Shown one piece after another: positions 24,793 to 34,608 of a stretch of DNA of 64,000 bases. Numbering within the stretch: position 1 is the first letter of the stretch; each line of letters begins with the position of its first letter. Source of the stretch: Boseongicola aestuarii. GTDB taxonomy: Bacteria > Pseudomonadota > Alphaproteobacteria > Rhodobacterales > Rhodobacteraceae. A program made the translations under genes and the position numbers. The stretch lies in assembly GCF_900184815.1 (NCBI RefSeq), contig NZ_FXXQ01000010.1, forward strand, positions 62,001-126,000, in the 5' to 3' direction. A model generated the notes under the pieces. That model was not told where the DNA came from, made no database searches, and saw only the letters and a list, made by a program, of their open reading frames with translations.

Positions 24793-25794
24793 TTATCCAA
24801 TCGGATGACGATTTGCGGCCGAGTACCGGCCCGTGACGTGATGCTCAAGCTGGCGCTCGATATCGCCTAGAAGGCTGGAGGCACCAAAACGGAAGAGGTC
24901 AGGTCGGAGCCAGCGATCACCAAGTTCGTCCTTGATCAAAGTGAGATACGTGACAGCGTCTTTGGCTTTGGAAATGCCGCCGGCGGGCTTGTATCCGACA
25001 CGATAACCCGTGGACTCGTGATAGGCGCGAATGGCGCGGATCATCGTGAGACTGACCGGCAGCGTCGCATTTACGCTTTCCTTTCCGGTGGAAGTCTTGA
25101 TGAAATCCGCCCCGGCCATCATGCAGACCCAGCTGGCCCGCGCAACGTTTCTCAGGGTGCCAAGTTCGCCCGTCGCGAGAATTGCTTTGATATGGGCTTC
25201 GCCGCACGCAGCGCGGAAAGCTTTCATTTCGTCATACAGCGCTTGCCAGTTCTGGGTCAGGACATGGCGGCGCGAGATCACGATGTCGATTTCTTTCGCG
25301 CCGATTTTGACGCTTTCTTCGATTTCGGCGAGGCGCAGATGGAAAGGGGACAGGCCCGCAGGAAATCCGGTAGACACAGCAGCGACCGGGATGCCGGTGC
25401 CCTGCAACGCGGCGACTGCCGTCGGAATCATTTCATGGTAGACGCAGACTGCTCCGGTGGTAATCGGATCCATGCCGAGTGCCTTGAGAATGTCGTCCCG
25501 CACAGGGTGCGCGGCCTTGGCACAAAGACGGCTGACGCGACCTTCGGTGTCGTCGCCGGAAAGCGTGGTGAGGTCGATCAGAGTTATTGCCCGCAAGAGC
25601 CAGGCGGCTTGATATTCCTTCTTCACGCTGCGACGCCCCGGGAGGGTCGCCGCACGGCGTTCGATAGCGGAGGTATTCGCCTGCAGCGAGGCGATGCGAT
25701 CGAGATCAAGAGCGGTGCCGGGATTGCGCGGCTCGTGGACTTGCGGCAAATGCGCAAGCGAAGTTTCGACGGCGGAAGTGGTCTTGGCGGTCAT
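24793..25794 (-). CDS. deoC: Deoxyribose-phosphate aldolase
   Basis: This class I aldolase of 333 residues cleaves 2-deoxyribose 5-phosphate to glyceraldehyde 3-phosphate and acetaldehyde in deoxynucleoside salvage. The Schiff-base lysine lies in ADFIKTSTGK and the second active-site lysine in YKPAGGIS. The early strand KEIDIVISRR supplies the usual acidic residue. It is about 75 residues longer than the E. coli enzyme because of an N-terminal extension (MTAKTTSAVETSLAHLPQ onward) also seen in long DeoC forms. It heads the operon with the DUF1272 and ALDH16 genes, whose product could oxidise the acetaldehyde released. Confidence 0.92.
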   Translation of the reverse strand: MTAKTTSAVETSLAHLPQVHEPRNPGTALDLDRIASLQANTSAIERRAATLPGRRSVKKEYQAAWLLRAITLIDLTTLSGDDTEGRVSRLCAKAAHPVRDDILKALGMDPITTGAVCVYHEMIPTAVAALQGTGIPVAAVSTGFPAGLSPFHLRLAEIEESVKIGAKEIDIVISRRHVLTQNWQALYDEMKAFRAACGEAHIKAILATGELGTLRNVARASWVCMMAGADFIKTSTGKESVNATLPVSLTMIRAIRAYHESTGYRVGYKPAGGISKAKDAVTYLTLIKDELGDRWLRPDLFRFGASSLLGDIERQLEHHVTGRYSAANRHPIG

Positions 25795-25902
25795 GGCGGT
25801 GGCCCGGCTGATTAGGGTGCGAAAAGCGTCGCATGGTCTGAGCGATTAATCAAGATTGACCATTTGGTCAAATTTTTTCGCGCAGTGCAAATTCCATGCG
25901 GA

Positions 25903-25962
25903 GAGGGGGCTCTGCCCCCCGCGCATTCGCGCGTCCCCCGTGGTATTTTTGAAAGGATGAAG
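25903..25962 (+). repeat. Dispersed intergenic element, copy 2
   Basis: GAGGGGGCTCTGCCCCCC forms a G/C hairpin. GCGCATTCGCGCG, a second small palindrome, follows, then CCCCCGTGGTATTTTT and the purine-rich end GAAAGGATGAAG. Same order as copies 1, 3 and 4. It lies between the deoC start and the stop of the hydrolase-OsmC gene, both on the minus strand. Confidence 0.6.
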
Positions 25963-25969
25963 CCGCCGG

Positions 25970-27187
25970 TCAGTCGTCCGCCAAGATAGTTTCAACAGTC
26001 GCGCCTCGTTCCAGAGTGCGGTGGACCGGGCATTTGTCCGCAATTTCCAGAAGCCGTTGGCGCTGATCGGCGTCGAGTTTGCCTTCGAGATTGATTACTC
26101 GGCGAAAGCCGTCGATTTTTGTATCTTCACCCGTGGCGGCGTCTTGACCGTGGACTTTGTCGTGAGACACATCGACCGAGACGTGGCTGAGCGGCCAGCC
26201 TTTGCGCCGCGCGTACATGCGGATCGTCATCGATGTGCAAGCGCCCAATCCCGCGGACAGAAACCCGTAGGGTGTCATGCCCTTGTTGGTGCCCCCGTAG
26301 GCCTCTGGCTCGTCTGCAAGTGTATGGTGTTGAGGGCCTGCGTTGACGTCTTGCAGAAAGCCAGTTTCGTCCACTTCGGCCACACGCACGATGCCTTCTG
26401 GTGCGCCGGGCGGAGGGGCGGGTTGTTTCAGATCGAGGTAGCGCGCGCTCCATGCCGCGATGACTTCGGCGGCGTATTCGGCATCGGCGGCGTGCGTGAT
26501 GAGGTGGTCGGCGTCGTCCAGCGTTACGAAGCTCTTGGGATGACGTGCGGCGGTGAAGATGTTCGTCGCATTCTCTATGCCGACCGTTTCGTCTCGGGGT
26601 GCATGCATGACCAGAAGCGCCTTGCCGAGTCTACCGATTGCAGGCGCAAGCGTTTCGGCATCAACGTCATCGAGGAAGTCTTTCCCGATAGTGAAGGGCC
26701 GACCGGCGAGAGAAACCTGCGCTTTGCCTTGTGTTCTGATCGTGTCCAAAGCATCGCCGAAGTTGTGTGTTACATGGCCGGGATCAAATGGCGCGCCAAT
26801 GGTCGTTACCGCTTTGACTGATGGGATATTGGCAGCCGCCTTAAGCACAGCGGCGCCCCCGAGCGAATGGCCGATCAGCAGGGAAGGCGCCATACCGCGT
26901 TCATCCAGCGCTTCGGTAGCACGGACCAGGTCCTGAGCGTTGGACGAAAAAGTTGTATTGGCGAACTCGCCTTTAGAGTGTCCGAGCCCGGTGAAATCGA
27001 ACCTCAGGACGGCAATCCCCATCGAGGCAAGTCGCGATGATATGCGGCGTGCTGCGGTGATGTCCTTGCCGCAAGTAAAGCAATGGGCAAAGAGCGCCGT
27101 CGCAAGATGAGGGCCGTCCGGCAGATCAAGTCGTGCGGCAAGCGCATCGCCTGCGTGTCCTTCGAATGTAAAGCGTTCCATGCTCAT
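25970..27187 (-). CDS. Alpha/beta hydrolase fused to an OsmC-like domain
   Basis: The start at 27187 (GGGAGA ahead on the minus strand) gives 405 residues. Residues 1-250 are an alpha/beta hydrolase with the nucleophile elbow LIGHSLGGAAV, an acid near LLVMHAPRDETVG and the terminal histidine in LDDADHLI. Residues about 265-405 are an OsmC/Ohr domain with cysteines in AGLGACTSMTIRMYARRKGW and KCPVHRTLE, the pair that reduces organic hydroperoxides in this family. Such fusions are known as bifunctional hydrolase/OsmC proteins. A role in detoxifying lipid or organic peroxides is likely; the true substrate is unknown. Confidence 0.88.
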   Translation of the reverse strand: MSMERFTFEGHAGDALAARLDLPDGPHLATALFAHCFTCGKDITAARRISSRLASMGIAVLRFDFTGLGHSKGEFANTTFSSNAQDLVRATEALDERGMAPSLLIGHSLGGAAVLKAAANIPSVKAVTTIGAPFDPGHVTHNFGDALDTIRTQGKAQVSLAGRPFTIGKDFLDDVDAETLAPAIGRLGKALLVMHAPRDETVGIENATNIFTAARHPKSFVTLDDADHLITHAADAEYAAEVIAAWSARYLDLKQPAPPPGAPEGIVRVAEVDETGFLQDVNAGPQHHTLADEPEAYGGTNKGMTPYGFLSAGLGACTSMTIRMYARRKGWPLSHVSVDVSHDKVHGQDAATGEDTKIDGFRRVINLEGKLDADQRQRLLEIADKCPVHRTLERGATVETILADD

Positions 27188-27482
27188 CGGGCCGTCTCCC
27201 TGCTGGTCTGGTCTCACAACCTGTGCGCCGATGCGCGGCAAGGCAAGGGCTGTGTCAGCACTGTCACGTCACCGTGACGCCTGCGTCATTTCGCAACTGG
27301 GCGGTCGGCCCATTCGATCACAGTTCGCTACATTGCATCGCAGAGCGTGAGTTCGCCCTTTCCCCTTTGCCATCAAGCGCCTACCAAGAGATACCGCGCC
27401 AGAAAGAAACAGCGCGGTGCGTTGGGCGTCTCCCGGACAGGACGTCTTTCGGTCCGAAAGTGTCCGGGGTGGACCTTTGCGC

Positions 27483-29171
27483 ATGGACGCCCCTCGCAAG
27501 TCGATTGCCAGTACCCAAATGCACGCGGCCCTTGGCGCTTGCAAAACAGGCTGGCACGTCCTGCGCACCAAAGGGCCGAGCGGTATTCAATTCTGGTTCA
27601 TCGCGCTTCTGATCGGGATCGCTGCGGGCTTTGCCGCAGTTCTGTTTCGAACCGGCATTACCCTGCTGCAACAGACGCTTTACGGAACGGATGACGTTCG
27701 TCTGATCCACTCGTTTGCCGAAACGCTACCCTGGTATGTGATCTTCATCATTCCGATCTTTGGCGGGCTGACGGTGGGGTTGATCCTTAACCGGTTCACG
27801 TCCGACGGCAAGGTGCGCTCGGTAGCGGAAGTTATCGAAGGGGCCGCAATCAAGGATGGTCGCGTTGAGATGAAAGAAGGCTTCGCGTCTGCGGCAGCGT
27901 CTCTTATTACGCTTGGTACCGGGGGCTCAACCGGTCGAGAGGGGCCTGTGGTGCATCTGGCGGCCGTGATTTCGACCTGGGTTTCCAACCGTATGGCGGC
28001 AGATGGCATCACCGGGCGTGACCTCTTGGGATGCGCGGTTGCCGCGGCTGTTTCGGCGTCGTTCAATGCGCCGATCGCGGGGGCGCTTTTTGCGCTTGAG
28101 GTCATACTGAGGCATTTCGCCGTCCACGCCTTCGCCCCGATTGTCATCGCGTCGGTGGCGGGGACGGTTATCAATCGCCTGACCTTTGGTGATATCACCG
28201 AATTCTCGCTGGGTCAGGCAAGCGTTCTGGCGTTTTATGTCGAGCTTCCCGCCTTTTTGATCCTCGGGCTATTGTCCGGATTGGTCGCTGTCCTGATGAT
28301 GCGGGCGATCTTTTGGGCTGACGACTTTGGCACTTTCTTCCAGCACAAGGTCCGCTTGCCCCGGTTCCTGCGTCCGGCGGTGGCCGGTGCCCTTCTTGGG
28401 GCGCTTGCGATCTTTTACCCCCACATCATCGGCGTTGGCTACGAGACCACATCGGCGGCTCTGACCGGTTCGCTGATGCTCCACGAAGTCGTCGTGTTCT
28501 GCGTGTTGAAGGTCGTCGCCGTTGCCATCACCATGGCGGGCCGCATGGGGGGCGGAGTGTTTTCTCCATCGCTCATGGTAGGGGCTTTGCTGGGGCTGGC
28601 GTTCGGGCTGGTCGCGACATCCATCGCGCCGAACGTGTCCGGCTCCGAAACGCTCTATGCTTTGGCCGGTATGGGAGCGGTTGCAGCGGCGGTTCTCGGT
28701 GCACCGATCTCGACCACGCTGATTGTTTTCGAACTGACCGGAGACTGGCAGACGGGCCTTGCCGTGATGGTCGCGGTTTCCATGTCGACGGCATTGGCGT
28801 CCCGGCTGGTAGACCGCTCGTTCTTTCTGTCCCAACTGGAACGGCGCAACATTCACCTAGCCGCAGGACCGCAGGCCTATCTGTTGTCCATATTCCGTGT
28901 GGCCAATGTGATGCGCAAGCCCGATGATCCCCGCGCAGCGCCGGATGACGCAATCTGGGAGGCAATCGAAGGAGGGCACACGATCGGGCGCAACGACACG
29001 CTTGAAGCCGCGATGCCTGTGTTCGAAGCGACGAACCGTCAGTTTCTGGCCGTCGTCACGCTGGGAGAAGAAGGCGAGGCTCCGAAAATTCACGGCGCCT
29101 TGTTCCAGGTTGATGCTTTACGCGCTTACAATCGTGCGCTTGCGGCAACCGCAGCAGAAGAGCACAGTTGA
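27483..29171 (+). CDS. ClC-family chloride channel or H+/Cl- antiporter with CBS-like tail
   Basis: The 562-residue product starts at ATG 27483. It has the ClC core: GTGGSTGREGPVVHLAAVIS (with the gating glutamate in GREGP) and MGGGVFSPSLMVGALLGLAF (GxFxP motif). ALAGMGAVAAAVLGAPISTT and a series of about ten helices follow. The first 40 residues are cytoplasmic and polar. After the membrane part the sequence from about residue 455 (RVANVMRKPDDPRAAPDDAI) looks like a pair of CBS motifs. It probably exchanges chloride for protons at the inner membrane. The ribosome site is weak (GGTGGA). Confidence 0.88.
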   Translation: MDAPRKSIASTQMHAALGACKTGWHVLRTKGPSGIQFWFIALLIGIAAGFAAVLFRTGITLLQQTLYGTDDVRLIHSFAETLPWYVIFIIPIFGGLTVGLILNRFTSDGKVRSVAEVIEGAAIKDGRVEMKEGFASAAASLITLGTGGSTGREGPVVHLAAVISTWVSNRMAADGITGRDLLGCAVAAAVSASFNAPIAGALFALEVILRHFAVHAFAPIVIASVAGTVINRLTFGDITEFSLGQASVLAFYVELPAFLILGLLSGLVAVLMMRAIFWADDFGTFFQHKVRLPRFLRPAVAGALLGALAIFYPHIIGVGYETTSAALTGSLMLHEVVVFCVLKVVAVAITMAGRMGGGVFSPSLMVGALLGLAFGLVATSIAPNVSGSETLYALAGMGAVAAAVLGAPISTTLIVFELTGDWQTGLAVMVAVSMSTALASRLVDRSFFLSQLERRNIHLAAGPQAYLLSIFRVANVMRKPDDPRAAPDDAIWEAIEGGHTIGRNDTLEAAMPVFEATNRQFLAVVTLGEEGEAPKIHGALFQVDALRAYNRALAATAAEEHS

Positions 29172-29178
29172 CGGTCGC

Positions 29179-29523
29179 TCAGACCTGTTCGACCGCCACC
29201 TGATCGCCCCCATTAAACGCCAGATGACCTGCGATCTCGCGCATGCCTTCGTTCGGGTTCTCATAGCTCCAGGCCGCGTCCTGAATAGTCGTGCTCTTTG
29301 TAATAATCGAAAAATAACTGGCGTCGCCCCTGTGCGGACAATGCGATGTCCGCTCTGAGACATCCAGAAAATCCATCGCAATGTCGTCCCGAGGGAAGTA
29401 GATCACTGGGCCATAGCCGTCTTCTGTCAATTCAAGTGCATTCTGACTTTCGGCAAGAACAGCACCGCCCGCGCGAACAACCCAAGTGCCGTCCGCCTTC
29501 GATATTGTAATATGTTTGGCCAT
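29179..29523 (-). CDS. DUF427 domain protein
   Basis: This 114-residue protein matches the DUF427 family, recognised from GGAVLAESQNALELTEDGYG, then PVIYFPRDDIAMDFLDVSER and TSHCPHRGDASYFSI. The last of these, an HCPxKG-like segment, is the most conserved part. GGAGCCGC lies ahead of the start. The fold is a small beta-barrel; no activity is established. It converges with the chloride channel gene, seven bases apart, and lies upstream of the aminopeptidase P gene. Confidence 0.88.
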   Translation of the reverse strand: MAKHITISKADGTWVVRAGGAVLAESQNALELTEDGYGPVIYFPRDDIAMDFLDVSERTSHCPHRGDASYFSIITKSTTIQDAAWSYENPNEGMREIAGHLAFNGGDQVAVEQV

Positions 29524-29586
29524 GATGCGGCTCCTTTTGCGTGCGCGTCGCGCAGGGCGCGAGACGTTTGCACGGGTTCAGACGTG

Positions 29587-31383
29587 TCAGATAGGGCGGG
29601 TGGCCGCGTTCAGCCAGTCTTTTGCGCTTTTCGAGACGCGCGATTGAAGTTTTTCGCGGACCTGCAGGTGATAATCGTTCAGCCAGTCACGCTCGAATTT
29701 GCTCAGTAACTCCACATCTACCAGACGCAAATCGATCGGCGCAAAGGTCAGGGTTTCGAAATCGAGTTGGTCCCGACCGTCGCCGAGCGTTTCAGCCTGC
29801 CGCACCACAATCAGGTTTTCAATGCGAATACCGAATGCACCCTCGCGGTAATAACCGGGCTCGTTCGACAGGATCATGCCGGGTTGCAGAGGAACCTCGG
29901 AAATCCGCGAAAGGCGTTGTGGTCCTTCGTGAACGCTCAGGAAAACGCCGACACCATGCCCGGTGCCGTGGTCATAATCTAGGCCCGCACGCCAGAGCGG
30001 CGCCCGCGCAAGCGCATCCAGGTCGCGCCCTGCCAAACCGCGTGGGAATCGCGCACAAGAGATCGCGATCATGCCTTGCAGAACCCGTGTAAAACACGCG
30101 CGGTGCTCATCGGTGGGGTTTCCCACGATGATCGTGCGTGTGATATCGGTTGTTCCGTCTCTGTATTGTCCACCGGAATCAACCAGATAGAGCTCTCCGG
30201 GCAGAATGGCGCGGTTTGTGTCCTCGGTCACCCGGTAATGGCACATCGCCGCATTCGGCCCGGCTCCCGAGATGGTATCAAAGGAAATATCATGCAGCGT
30301 ATTGGTCGCCCGACGAAACCCTTCAAGGGACTTGGCCGCGTCAATTTCGGTCAGCGCGCCGCTTGGGGCGTGTTCGTCGAACCACGACAGAAATTCGACC
30401 ATCGCGGCCCCATCGCGCAGATGCGCGCCCCGCGTAGCGGCAATCTCGGCCTGTGTCTTGCGCGCTTTTGGCAAAACACACGGATCATCACCCTCGACGA
30501 TCTCGATACCGTCCACGGCCACCAATACGGCGTGAACGGCTTCCGGCGCAGACCCGGGATCGATCTGAACCGTGCCGGACAGTGTTTCAAGATAAGCCGC
30601 CAAACCGTCGTAGGGATGAAGCGAGACGTTGCTGCCCAAATGCGCGTTCACGGCCTCGTCCGCTGTGGCGTTCGTGAAAAAGGCGACCTTGCCAGAGCCA
30701 TGCAACACCGCAAATCCTTGCGCCAACGGATTGCGGGGAATGTCGCTGCCGCGGATGTTCAAGAGCCAGCAAATGGAATCCGGCAGGGTCAAAACAACAG
30801 CGTCACTGCCTTGGTCCTTCAGATCGCTCGCAAGACGCGCGCGCTTGTCTGCGCTGCCTTCCCCGGCGACTTCAACGGAATGGACCAAAAGCGGCGCTTT
30901 CGGCCGGTCCGGTCGATTGTCCCAAACCGCGTCGACAAGGTTTGGCGTCATAACAAGCGAAACACCGGCACTTTCCAATGCCGCGCGCAATCCACGCACC
31001 TCCGTTACCGTATGCAACCACGGATCAATACCGACTTTATTTCCCTTTTTCAGATACTTGACCAGCCATGGCCCTAGCTTGATTTCGGGCCAGTGGACCG
31101 GTGTGAATTCGTCCGCGACCTGAGATTTGACCTGCACCCGATAGCGGCCATCGATGAAAACACCCGCCAAGTCCTGCGTTATCGCCGCAAATCCTGCCGA
31201 GCCGGTAAAGCCCGTCAGCCATGCCAGCCTCTCGTCGCATGGGGCGACGTATTCCCCCTGATGCGCATCGGCCCGCGGCACTACAAAGGCGTCGACATCA
31301 GACTTTGCCATCTGTGCGCGCAGCGCTTTCAAACGGGGAGGCCCCTGATCGGGGGACGATTTTGCCTCGAACGACTGGAACAT
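29587..31383 (-). CDS. Xaa-Pro aminopeptidase (M24 family)
   Basis: The long form of aminopeptidase P, 598 residues, has two N-terminal creatinase-like domains and a C-terminal pita-bread domain. Metal ligands are visible: Asp in LVDSGGQYRDG and TTDITRT, His in DYDHGTGHGVGVF, Glu in SNEPGYYREGAFG and IRIENLIV. It removes N-terminal residues before proline in the cytoplasm, using two Mn2+ ions. Its start is three bases after the stop of cobT, on the same strand and downstream of it, so it may share the cob transcript. Confidence 0.92.
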   Translation of the reverse strand: MFQSFEAKSSPDQGPPRLKALRAQMAKSDVDAFVVPRADAHQGEYVAPCDERLAWLTGFTGSAGFAAITQDLAGVFIDGRYRVQVKSQVADEFTPVHWPEIKLGPWLVKYLKKGNKVGIDPWLHTVTEVRGLRAALESAGVSLVMTPNLVDAVWDNRPDRPKAPLLVHSVEVAGEGSADKRARLASDLKDQGSDAVVLTLPDSICWLLNIRGSDIPRNPLAQGFAVLHGSGKVAFFTNATADEAVNAHLGSNVSLHPYDGLAAYLETLSGTVQIDPGSAPEAVHAVLVAVDGIEIVEGDDPCVLPKARKTQAEIAATRGAHLRDGAAMVEFLSWFDEHAPSGALTEIDAAKSLEGFRRATNTLHDISFDTISGAGPNAAMCHYRVTEDTNRAILPGELYLVDSGGQYRDGTTDITRTIIVGNPTDEHRACFTRVLQGMIAISCARFPRGLAGRDLDALARAPLWRAGLDYDHGTGHGVGVFLSVHEGPQRLSRISEVPLQPGMILSNEPGYYREGAFGIRIENLIVVRQAETLGDGRDQLDFETLTFAPIDLRLVDVELLSKFERDWLNDYHLQVREKLQSRVSKSAKDWLNAATRPI

Positions 31384-31385
31384 GA

Positions 31386-33260
31386 TTAGCCCTTTTTGAC
31401 GGCCTGCATCCGGGCGCGCGAGCGTGGATTGTTATCAAACAGCGCGGCAAGTTGCTCGGTCATCGCGCCGGCAAGTTGCTCGACGTCCGTAATGGTCACC
31501 GCGCGCGAATAATACCGCGTCACATCATGGCCGATGCCGATCGCCAAAAGTTCAACCGCCTTGCGTTTTTCGATCATATTGATGACGTCGCGAAGATGCT
31601 TTTCGAGAAAGTTCGCCGGGTTCACGGAAAGCGTGGAATCATCCACCGGCGCACCGTCAGAGATCACCATCAAGATCTTGCGCGCCTCGCGCCGACCCGC
31701 AAGCCGACGGAACGCCCATTCAAGCGCCTCACCGTCGATGTTTTCCTTCAACAGGCCCTCTTTCATCATGAGGCCAAGGTTCGTTCGTGACCGACGCCAC
31801 GGCGCATCCGCGCTTTTGTAGACGATATGGCGCAGGTCGTTCAGACGGCCCGGCAGTTGTGGACGTCCTTCCTGAAGCCACTTTTCGCGCGATTGTCCGC
31901 CCTTCCAGGCGCGCGTCGTAAAGCCGAGGATCTCGACCTTGACGTTGCATCGCTCCAGCGTCCGCGCCATCACATCGGCGCAGATCGCTGCAATGGAAAT
32001 CGGCCGCCCCCGCATCGAGCCGGAATTATCCAGCAAGAGCGTAACGACCGTGTCGCGAAACTCCACGTCCGTTTCCTGCTTGTACGCCAGCGGAATCGTC
32101 GGGTTCGCAATTATCCGGGCAAGGCGCGCCGCATCCAGAATGCCTTCATCAAGATCGAACTGCCAACTACGGTTCTGTTGCGCCATCAAGCGGCGTTGCA
32201 ACTTGTTGGCCAACCGCCCGACAGCCCCTTTCAATGGGTCAAGCTGCTGGTCCAGGTAGGCACGCAAACGCTCAAGTTCGGCGGGCTCGGCAAGGTCTTC
32301 GGCCTTGATCTCTTCGTCGAAATCAGTTGAAAACACTCTATAATTCGGGTCTGCGTCGCTGATGGGGGCAACCGGTGGGGGCTCCATTTCGGACTCGCCG
32401 TCGGGCATCTTGGCCTCTTCGCCCGTCTCCATGTCCGACATATCGTCCATCGAGATCTGGGCCTGACTTGGGTCCTGCTCGGCATCCTGACTTTGCTCCG
32501 GCGACGCCTCCGAGGCATCTTCCTCGCTGCCCTGATCTTCTCCCTGCGCATCGGGGTTTTCGTCGTCTTCGGCGCTTTCTTCCGACTGATCGTCCTGCTC
32601 AGGATCATCTAGGTCCGGATCATCGCCCAACTGGTCGCCATACCCTAGGTCACTGATGACCTTGCGCGTAAAGCGCGCAAACTCGGACTGATCTTTCAAA
32701 ACGTCGCCGAGGTCCTCCAGTGTGCCGCCAGCCTGTTCCTCAATAAAACCGCGCCACAAGTCCAAGACATTGTCGGCACCCTCGGGAAGCGGCCGTCCGG
32801 TTGCCAGGTGTCGCACCAGATATCCGGCAGCAACGGCAAGCGGCGCCTCAGAGGATTCGCGGATTTGCGCATAGCCACGCCTTTGTGCCTCATGCGCGAT
32901 CCGGGCGTCGATATTTCCGGCCGTTCCGGGCATGTCATGGGCACCGACTGCCTCGCAACGCGCGACCTCCATGGCTTCATAGATGTCGCGGGCCATGTCC
33001 CCTTCGGGCGCAAATTTCATGTGGGTCGCCGCATTGTGGTAACGCCGGCGCAGCGCGTAACCGTCCGCCGTGCCGCGGGCCAGAAGGACCTCCTCGCGAG
33101 TCATGCGACGCGTCACCTGTGGCAGCCGAACGCCTTCCTGGTTCATCCCGGGCGGATCTACGGTAAAGCTGACCCCCAATTCGGGGTCGTTCGCCAAGAC
33201 CTTGGTAGCCTCGGCGAGTGCTTTCTTGAACGGATCCGCGGGATTTTCGTTACTTTTCAT
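31386..33260 (-). CDS. cobT: Aerobic cobaltochelatase subunit CobT
   Basis: The 624-residue product shows the CobT layout: an N-terminal helical part, a highly acidic stretch from about residues 215 to 300 ([20 protein letters not shown] and similar) and a C-terminal von Willebrand A domain. The MIDAS sequence is [15 protein letters not shown]. It is the partner of CobS; together with CobN the complex inserts cobalt into hydrogenobyrinic acid diamide in aerobic B12 synthesis. cobN is not in this window. It lies 79 bases downstream of cobS on the same strand. Confidence 0.95.
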   Translation of the reverse strand: MKSNENPADPFKKALAEATKVLANDPELGVSFTVDPPGMNQEGVRLPQVTRRMTREEVLLARGTADGYALRRRYHNAATHMKFAPEGDMARDIYEAMEVARCEAVGAHDMPGTAGNIDARIAHEAQRRGYAQIRESSEAPLAVAAGYLVRHLATGRPLPEGADNVLDLWRGFIEEQAGGTLEDLGDVLKDQSEFARFTRKVISDLGYGDQLGDDPDLDDPEQDDQSEESAEDDENPDAQGEDQGSEEDASEASPEQSQDAEQDPSQAQISMDDMSDMETGEEAKMPDGESEMEPPPVAPISDADPNYRVFSTDFDEEIKAEDLAEPAELERLRAYLDQQLDPLKGAVGRLANKLQRRLMAQQNRSWQFDLDEGILDAARLARIIANPTIPLAYKQETDVEFRDTVVTLLLDNSGSMRGRPISIAAICADVMARTLERCNVKVEILGFTTRAWKGGQSREKWLQEGRPQLPGRLNDLRHIVYKSADAPWRRSRTNLGLMMKEGLLKENIDGEALEWAFRRLAGRREARKILMVISDGAPVDDSTLSVNPANFLEKHLRDVINMIEKRKAVELLAIGIGHDVTRYYSRAVTITDVEQLAGAMTEQLAALFDNNPRSRARMQAVKKG

Positions 33261-33339
33261 GGTAATCCACCGACAGGCGCTAAAGCGACGGTGCGCTTCC
33301 GCTTCAGGGACGTGTCAAAAGTAGCAGGACGCGCGCGCA

Positions 33340-34323
33340 TCACACCGCGACGCTTGCGGCACTCTCCGGAAGTTCCTCATCGAAGCAACGCTGATAGAAC
33401 TCCGCGACTGTTTGCCGTTCAAGTTCATCGCACTTGTTAAGGAACGTCAGACGGAATGCATAGCCAACCGAGCGCAGAATCTCTGCATTCTGGGCCCAGG
33501 CGATTACACTTCGGGGGCTCATCACCGTGGAAAGGTCACCATTCATGAAGGCCGTCCGGGTAAGATCGGCGACATTTACCATCTGACTGATGATCTTGCG
33601 TCCACGCTCGGTGTTATAATGCGGGGCTTTCGACAAGACGATCGCCGCCTCGGCGTCGTGGCTCAGGTAGTTAAGTGTCGCGACAAGCGTCCAGCGGTCC
33701 ATTTGAGCTTGGTTGATCTGCTGCGTGCCGTGATAAAGACCCGTTGTGTCGCCAAGTCCGATTGTGTTGGCTGTCGCGAAAAGCCTGAAATAGGGATGCG
33801 GATCAATCACTTCGTTCTGGTCCAAAAGCGTCAGTTTGCCGTCGATCTCAAGCACGCGCTGGATCACGAACATCACATCTGCCCGTCCGGCATCGTATTC
33901 ATCAAAGACGATCGCCGTCGGATTGCGCAGCGCCCAAGGAAGAATACCTTCCTGAAATTCGGTATATTGGATGCCTTTGTCGACTTTGATCTGGTCTTTG
34001 CCGATAAGGTCGATCCGGCTGATGTGGCTGTCAAGGTTCACGCGCACGCAAGGCCAGTTCAGACGCGCTGCGACTTGCTCAATGTGTGTTGATTTACCAG
34101 TTCCGTGGTAGCCTTGGATTAGAACTCTGCGATTGTATTGAAAGCCTGCCAAGATTGCGAGAGTTGTGTCAGGGTCGAATTTATAGGTTGGATCGATTTC
34201 GGGTACGCGTTCGTTCGATTCATAAAAACCGCGTACTTTCATATCGCTATCTATACCGAAGACCTCGCGAACGTTGATCTCTTCGGACGGTTTCGCATCG
34301 GTGTCTATCCGCGTATAATCCAT
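33340..34323 (-). CDS. cobS: Aerobic cobaltochelatase subunit CobS (AAA+ ATPase)
   Basis: This 327-residue AAA+ protein has Walker [10 protein letters not shown] near residue 74, Walker [11 protein letters not shown] and sensor-type sequence [13 protein letters not shown]. It forms a ring with CobT that drives ATP-dependent cobalt insertion by CobN. The N-terminus ([20 protein letters not shown]) is typical for the subunit. The region between it and the chemotaxis gene (34324-34608) shows nothing recognisable except AT-rich stretches. Confidence 0.96.
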   Translation of the reverse strand: MDYTRIDTDAKPSEEINVREVFGIDSDMKVRGFYESNERVPEIDPTYKFDPDTTLAILAGFQYNRRVLIQGYHGTGKSTHIEQVAARLNWPCVRVNLDSHISRIDLIGKDQIKVDKGIQYTEFQEGILPWALRNPTAIVFDEYDAGRADVMFVIQRVLEIDGKLTLLDQNEVIDPHPYFRLFATANTIGLGDTTGLYHGTQQINQAQMDRWTLVATLNYLSHDAEAAIVLSKAPHYNTERGRKIISQMVNVADLTRTAFMNGDLSTVMSPRSVIAWAQNAEILRSVGYAFRLTFLNKCDELERQTVAEFYQRCFDEELPESAASVAV

Positions 34324-34608
34324 TACCGGTCCCTAATATCTAAACAAAAGCTCTACGCTGGTCTGTTTCGACGTGCCTGAATACCAGCGATTTTGCAAGG
34401 GGTTGAGCGGTCAGGATTCCTATTTGATTGCCAAGTGTGACTTGCCGTTGGACTGCTGATTAGATCAATAAAAGGAAGGTTGCCCGTTCCAGCTCGACGG
34501 CAGGTAGCGGTTTCCAAACGACGAAATCCCCCGGTGTCCGTTGCCCTGGTCTGGTTCAGCGAAAATGAACCGGTGTAGTGCTTTGGATATTGGTTCTGAA
34601 TATGATGC

